The notes beneath the pieces were generated by a model. It was not told where the DNA came from and did no database searches. It worked only from the letters and a program-made list of their open reading frames with translations. Of a stretch of DNA of 64,000 bases, positions 58,539 to 64,000 are shown in pieces; position 1 is the stretch's first letter; each line of letters opens with the position of its first letter. The translations under genes were made by a program, and so were the position numbers. Origin of the DNA: Wuchereria bancrofti (Eukaryota; Nematoda; Chromadorea; Rhabditida; Onchocercidae); contig SSBO01000009.1 in NCBI GenBank assembly GCA_005281725.1, positions 10,217,373-10,281,372 of the forward strand. Reading direction: 5' to 3'.

Positions 58539-61500
58539 TCAATAATTTTTTGAGGCATATAATTGTACATTATTACCAGTCAATTGTAACCGTATTGGAT
58601 TTAAAATTGAATTATCAAATTGTGAATCATGTAAAATGCGTAATTTTGATTTCATTCGTCGTTGTTCCAAAATCCTTGCATTATGTTCATTTTCTTCCAA
58701 TTCACGATCAGTAATTCCTGAATGAAGTGATTCGGTTATAGAATAATGTCCTGAAAAAAAAAATTCCGGTAATTTTTTTTCTCCTCCAAATTAACAATTT
58801 TTTTAGCTATTATTTCATTGAATTTAAAATAGAAATTAAAATTGCTAAAATGTATTTGAAAAATGAAATAGAGATAGGATAAAATTAATATCATTTAATA
58901 ATTCTAAATGAGAAACAAATTTTTAATACAAAATTAATATCATTTAATAAATATGAATAAGAGAAAATAGATCTTTAATACAGCGATAGGATAAAATTCA
59001 TATCATTTAGTAATTAAAAGTATAAGAAATAATTTTACAAAATTAATATATGATATTATTTTTATTCATAATTAAAATTTACAAACACACACAAAAAAAA
59101 GAAAAGAAAAGAAAACTTTACGTTTTAAATTGTTTAAAAATAATGGTTGATGACATATTTCACGTATACCATCTAATAATGATTTGTTCTGTTCCATTTT
59201 TTTAGATTTAATTAATGTTTGTGTAGTATAAACATTTGTAGGTTGTTTCAATTGTAATTCTAATAAATTATCACTGCATCGTGAATTATCATAGCGTTTA
59301 CCAATACATAAATGTGCATTTTTCATGATAGAAATATTTAGAAGGATAAGAATTATCAGTAACATTAGACAAATAATTATGATAAGCATTTGTTTCGTTG
59401 TTAACACTGTAAAATCAGTTGTTGGTGATAGTGCTGAAATAATATATCATAAAATATGTAAAAATTATCAAAAAAGAAGAAAAAAAAAATGGAATAAAAT
59501 TATAGATTGAGTAAAAAGTAATGTTAAATAACAAATTATGTTAGTTAAGAAAATTAAATAAATGATATAAAAACATTTAAATTTTAATTTGAAATTTGGT
59601 TTTTGAAAAAAAAATAATAAATAAATCTGTTATTTCTACGAGTATACTGCATAATTTCATTTAAGTTGAATGCAAACCAGAATCTTGAAGTGTTAAAATA
59701 GCATTGAACATAGGATGTTTGCTATTATCATGATTATCATTATCACTAATTTGAATAACTGAAGCAAGTATTTCACTGGCTGTTAAATGATCACGAATAC
59801 GATTCTTCAGCAAATCTTTTATCATCATAACATCCGTTACAAGTTGTAATGATATCTAAAGCAGTTTACTTTCAAAGAATACAAAATTAAATTTTTAAAT
59901 TAATTTTTGACTAATTCTTGAATATATCATCCTATAAGTATAAGTTTAAAATTTCTAAATCATTTCAAAAAAAATGCGAGTTTTTTTCAAGTAGCGTTAA
60001 ATAATAATTATGTTACCAAGCGTAAACAAATCATACAAACATTTAAATTTCACTTTGAAATTTAGTTTAAAAAAAATTGGTTTAACAAAAAAAAAAAGTT
60101 ACATACACTAAATTTCAATTTCATCTATTTAAAGAAAAAGTGCAAAGAAAAAAAATGAGATGAAAATTTGAAAAAAAATGTTATTTGGATAATCTAAATC
60201 TGAATAAATGCATTAAATATCAAATTTTGCCCGATGGAATGAAAATAATTTGCAAAAAACAATTGAAATAAAATAATTTTGACAATATTTAATAAATTAT
60301 AAAAATAAAAAATTGAAATAAAATTATAAAAATAAAAAATTGAAATAACTTACAATATCAACTTGCACTGTATTAGTTAATATTAATTTGCAATTGAATC
60401 CAACATGTGTAATATTTGCTGTGTTTACATCTAATAGCAAATGAAAACAAACATCACCTGATGTTGTTCCCTGTAAAAAAAAACAAAATTTGAAAATAAA
60501 AATATTTACATGAAGTTATTAGTAAAATTATTGAAATTATTAGTAAAAATAAAAATATTTACATGAAGTTATTAGTAAAATTATTGAAATTATTAGTAAA
60601 ATGATTTATTTATTCATTTATCACCTTTTAAAAGTTTTTTTTGATTAAATTTTTTATCATATTCAATTTACAGTGTAATGAAGGATGTGAGATACAAAAA
60701 AAAAAAACAAAAATTTGCAGATTTTTTTAAAAGCTGAAAAAGGAGAAGAACAAAAACTTTTAATAGCTATGATATTTTGCTTTTTTTTTTTAAAAAATTT
60801 TTTTAAAATGATTTATTTATTCGTTTTTATTTTTATTATATATATTAAATATTATTTAGTTTATTAACAATAATTTTGCAGTTTAATTTATAAAATTTCA
60901 AAAATTTTATTAATAGAAATAATTTTTGCATAACAATTCAAATTACCGATAATAAATTATTGATGTCAAATTCAAGATACATTCGTGCACATCCACGTGT
61001 ATTTTTGTTATCAGCATTTAAACGTTCATGACAAATGCGCCGCGCTGTTTCACTATTTATTTGCAACCATGAAAGACATCGTCCACGTGAATATTCGCAT
61101 TTTCCTTTGAGACATTCATCTTCTGTGACAATAACACAATGCTGAAAAATAAAAATAAAAATTTATTATATCAGAAAAAAAAAAACGACGCTGCAATATT
61201 CCGAAATTAGAAAAAAAAAACGACGCGTAGTATACGTAATATTACGCCTATTGCAACGTCAATTTTTTGTCATATAAAAAAAAATTATTCTTTAAATTCT
61301 ATTTAGCATATACAAAGTTAACTATTTTCAGTAATAAACAATAAATAGTAATATTTCACGTATGACGTAGTAAATAATAGTTCACGTCTGGAAACATGCC
61401 TGATCTTTTGGACATATAAGAGAATTTTCTAAATTAGAATCATTATGAGAGCAATCACGTGATTCGCATCTTTTCTCTGAACAAACAATATCACTCTGAA

Positions 61501-63922
61501 ATATTTTAAAATTATTGAAATCCAAGAAATTTTATGAAAAAAAAAAAAAAGAAAACAAAATAACTATATATGAATGTTTTTTTTTAAACCTTTTGACATA
61601 CACATTGTCGACAATCAACCGTAGTCCAGGTAAATCCAGGTGGCATATATTCTGAATTTGATAATTTGCAACTTCCTGGTTGAAATGCTCGTTGAAAATG
61701 AACTACAATTGAGAAATATTTTAATTTTATGATGATATCAAATATGCGCATTTAAAATACTCAAATTTTTTAAGTTTAAAAATGCAAATACATAGTAGTT
61801 TCATTTTAGAAATCAGAATGTGATAATTATTTTCATAAAGCAGCTAACATCTAATGATTGCGATCCAATCTTATTTTGAACCAGTTTAAATTTCAATTTA
61901 ATTATTAAACAAGTAACTAGATGCTACATTTCACTAATTATAAATTTTAAAAATCACTTTTTTTAAACATAAATTTAAAAACACCTAAATTTTTAAGTCT
62001 ACGAATATGAATTTAGATATATTTATATATATATTCATTTATTTATTTAAATCTAAAAATTACTGAACATCATAAAATTCTGTAGCATCTGTTTAGTTTC
62101 ATCAATTTTTTTTTTTTTAAATTTTATTAAATAAAATTGTAAATTTAGGAATATAGGAACACATACCATCATCTGTTGGATGATTTTGATCCAAATTCAA
62201 GCGATATTGACAATGATCACCGTAATGTGTCACATCACAATAGCATAAATATTTACTTTCAGAATTCCACAAAGCTTTACATCGACCATATTTGCCACAA
62301 TTTACTTCAGCACATGGATCTACCTATAAAATTATATTTTAAACATTTTTATGTTTCTTCTTTTTTAGCTATTTGTTAGAGAAATAATTTTTTTTAAAAA
62401 TTCTACTTTTACTTTTTTTTTTCATTCATTCATTCATTTCTAAAATTATTTCATAACACATTTACACACAGAAAAAAAATTTGCATATAATATTATTATC
62501 ATAATATCAAATGTAATATTTATAAATTAAAGAATTATACTAATTTTTTTTTGTCCTAAAAATATTAATAATCACTTTAAAAAAAAAAAAAAAAACCAAA
62601 AGTATACTTTAATTTCACAATTTTGTCCGCTAAAACCATTGGTACAATTGCAGTAATAATAATTTTGTAAACCACCACTTGAACATTTCCCACCATTTAA
62701 ACATGGTGAATGATGAAAACAATAGTCTAAATCTCTAAAATTTATAATATATAATAATCATTTATAACACTTCAATAAATTAATTTTCTTTTTTGAAAGA
62801 AATTTATAATAAATATTTGAATAAAGTCATCAATTTTATTAATTCCAAAAAGAAAGACAAAGAAAAAAAAGAAAGAAAGAAAGAAACGAATTATTTTTTC
62901 TTTTTTCAAAAATTCACTTTTAATGAATTAAATTTTTCTTTTTTTTTTTTAAACAAACGATAAAGTTTAAAATGAATAATGTAACAAAAGAGAAAAACAA
63001 ACAAAAACAAAAATGAAAATTAAAATTTTAAAAAAAATGAAAATTAAAATTTTAAAATGAAAAAATTAAACCTATCGCAATATGTTCCACCCCAATTTTT
63101 CTCGCAAATACATTCATTAGGTTTATTACAATAACCATGTTTACAACCAAATTGTGGTTTACAACGATCACAACTATCACCTTGCCACCCATTACGACAT
63201 CTTAATTAATTAATTAATTGATTAATTAACTTTCTTTTTAAAATCGAAAAAACATGATTTTTTAAGAATACATCTTAATTAATTAGTCTTCAGTTATAAT
63301 AATGCAATCTTTTCTTTTTTTAATTTGTGTTTTCTTCCCTTTTTGTATTGATTATCTAATAGATTTAAAAATGTATTGATAATTTTTAATTTTCCTTTTT
63401 TTAAAAAAACCATTCAAAAAATATAATTTTTTAAAAATATATCTTAATTAATTAACCTTTAGTTATAATAATGTAATCGATACCATTTTTTCCCTTCTTC
63501 CTTTTTTTGTAAAGATTATCTAGTAAATTTGAAAATGTATTTTGATAATTTGAAAGAATTAACTAATTGTTTTTCTTTTATCATTGATAAATGCAATCTT
63601 ATAATTCTCAAATAAATTAATTTTATTCATTGCTATGGAATAAAAACAATTGATAAAAGATATTATTATGTGATAAAACTCTAAGAAATAATCATTTTTT
63701 TTTCTTTTAATTTCATACAAATTAATTTATTATTTCTCAGTAAAATTTTTGTTTCATTTCTAAAATGCGTAAAAAAAGAAAAATTATATTTACTTGCATA
63801 TTCCCGGTGAAACACAATATCCATTAATACAACCATTAGCGCAAATTGGGTCATCACAATTTTGTCCACTCCAACCATCTTCGCATAAACGTCGTCCATC
63901 TGATGAACATTTGAAATGAAAA
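58539..63922 (-). CDS. Notch ligand, Jagged/Serrate class (DSL-EGF-Cys-rich-TM), 5' end off window
   Basis: A membrane ligand for Notch-type receptors. Eleven exons in the window join in phase: 63922-63794, 63200-63072, 62734-62608, 62323-62167, 61702-61590, 61495-61400, 61141-60947, 60470-60354, 59855-59678, 59433-59122 and 58750-58539, about 587 residues. Order: the end of the DSL domain ([20 protein letters not shown]); two atypical EGFs ([12 protein letters not shown]..., [30 protein letters not shown]); EGF3 (CLNGGKC); an EGF-like repeat (CGKYGRC); a VWC-like block ([12 protein letters not shown]); a further Cys-rich region and a juxtamembrane alpha/beta region as in Jagged; [22 protein letters not shown]; and a cytosolic tail of about 135 residues. 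One intron (donor 61399) appears to start GC rather than GT. EGF number is much lower than vertebrate Jagged (16). The signal peptide, C2 domain and most of DSL lie beyond the right edge. Confidence 0.9.
60493..60601. repeat. 53-bp tandem duplication, intronic
   Basis: Two essentially identical 53-bp units with the core AATATTTACATGAAGTTATT, starting at 60501 and 60554. It lies upstream of the Notch-ligand exon 60470-60354 in transcript order. Confidence 0.85.
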
Positions 63923-64000
63923 CTGTAATTTAAAATGATTAATCAATTATCAAAAAATGAATAAATTTAAATAAATCAAAAAAACAAAGCGGAAAAAAAA

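Noticed and set aside
63681..63899. 72-residue minus-strand ORF starting MDDVYAK
   Set aside because: Out-of-frame shadow of the Notch-ligand exon 63922-63794.
1..64000. tRNA, rRNA, SL RNA genes, CRISPR arrays, envelope gene in the retroelement
   Set aside because: Looked for and not seen; the SL1 copies lack the SL RNA donor and stem-loops, and no ORF fits between integrase and the 3' LTR.

Overview
This is nuclear DNA of a nematode, most likely a spirurid/filarial-type parasite. It is very AT-rich. The genes have many small exons, AT-rich introns and TTTCAG-type acceptors. An exact 22-nt copy of the nematode SL1 spliced leader lies inside an LTR retrotransposon, and three short-leader genes have an acceptor just upstream of their ATG, as expected for trans-spliced mRNAs. 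The species assignment is inference; the nematode assignment is strong.

Layout, left to right. (1) 1-3.9 kb: a probable microRNA hairpin of the miR-44/61 seed family on the minus strand, then simple repeats and a small cluster of E2F-like motifs. (2) 3.9-6.3 kb, minus: a six-exon gene for GINS subunit Psf1. (3) 9.25-14.7 kb, minus: a 15-exon triokinase/dihydroxyacetone kinase, with four CACGTG E-boxes upstream. (4) 15-18 kb: satellite-like repeats. (5) 18-25 kb, minus: an eight-exon four-pass membrane protein of the LAPTM-like type, with a possible alternative last exon. (6) 25-34 kb: no recognisable gene. (7) 34.3-40.65 kb: a BEL/Pao LTR retrotransposon with identical 433-bp LTRs, each carrying SL1 directly after an AATAAA, and a gag-pol frame broken by two in-frame TGA codons. 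(8) 43.86-53.64 kb: a 9.8-kb imperfect palindrome with two head-to-head copies of a secreted Gly/Met/Asn/Asp-repeat gene. (9) 51.8-56.0 kb, minus: a secreted Cys-rich/C-type-lectin gene whose intron holds the outer edge of the palindrome. (10) 58.5-63.9 kb and beyond, minus: the C-terminal two thirds of a Jagged/Serrate-class Notch ligand.

The genes do not form one pathway. Psf1 serves DNA replication, the kinase serves triose metabolism, the Notch ligand serves cell signalling, and the palindrome and lectin genes look like secreted, possibly fast-evolving products. The most unusual item is the SL1-bearing LTR. Its layout suggests that SL1 could form the terminal R repeat used for strand transfer, and that trans-splicing of the element's RNA would regenerate rather than destroy it.

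Exon models were assembled by hand from reading frame, GT/AG signals and family homology. Internal phases close without a frameshift in all of the multi-exon models given.
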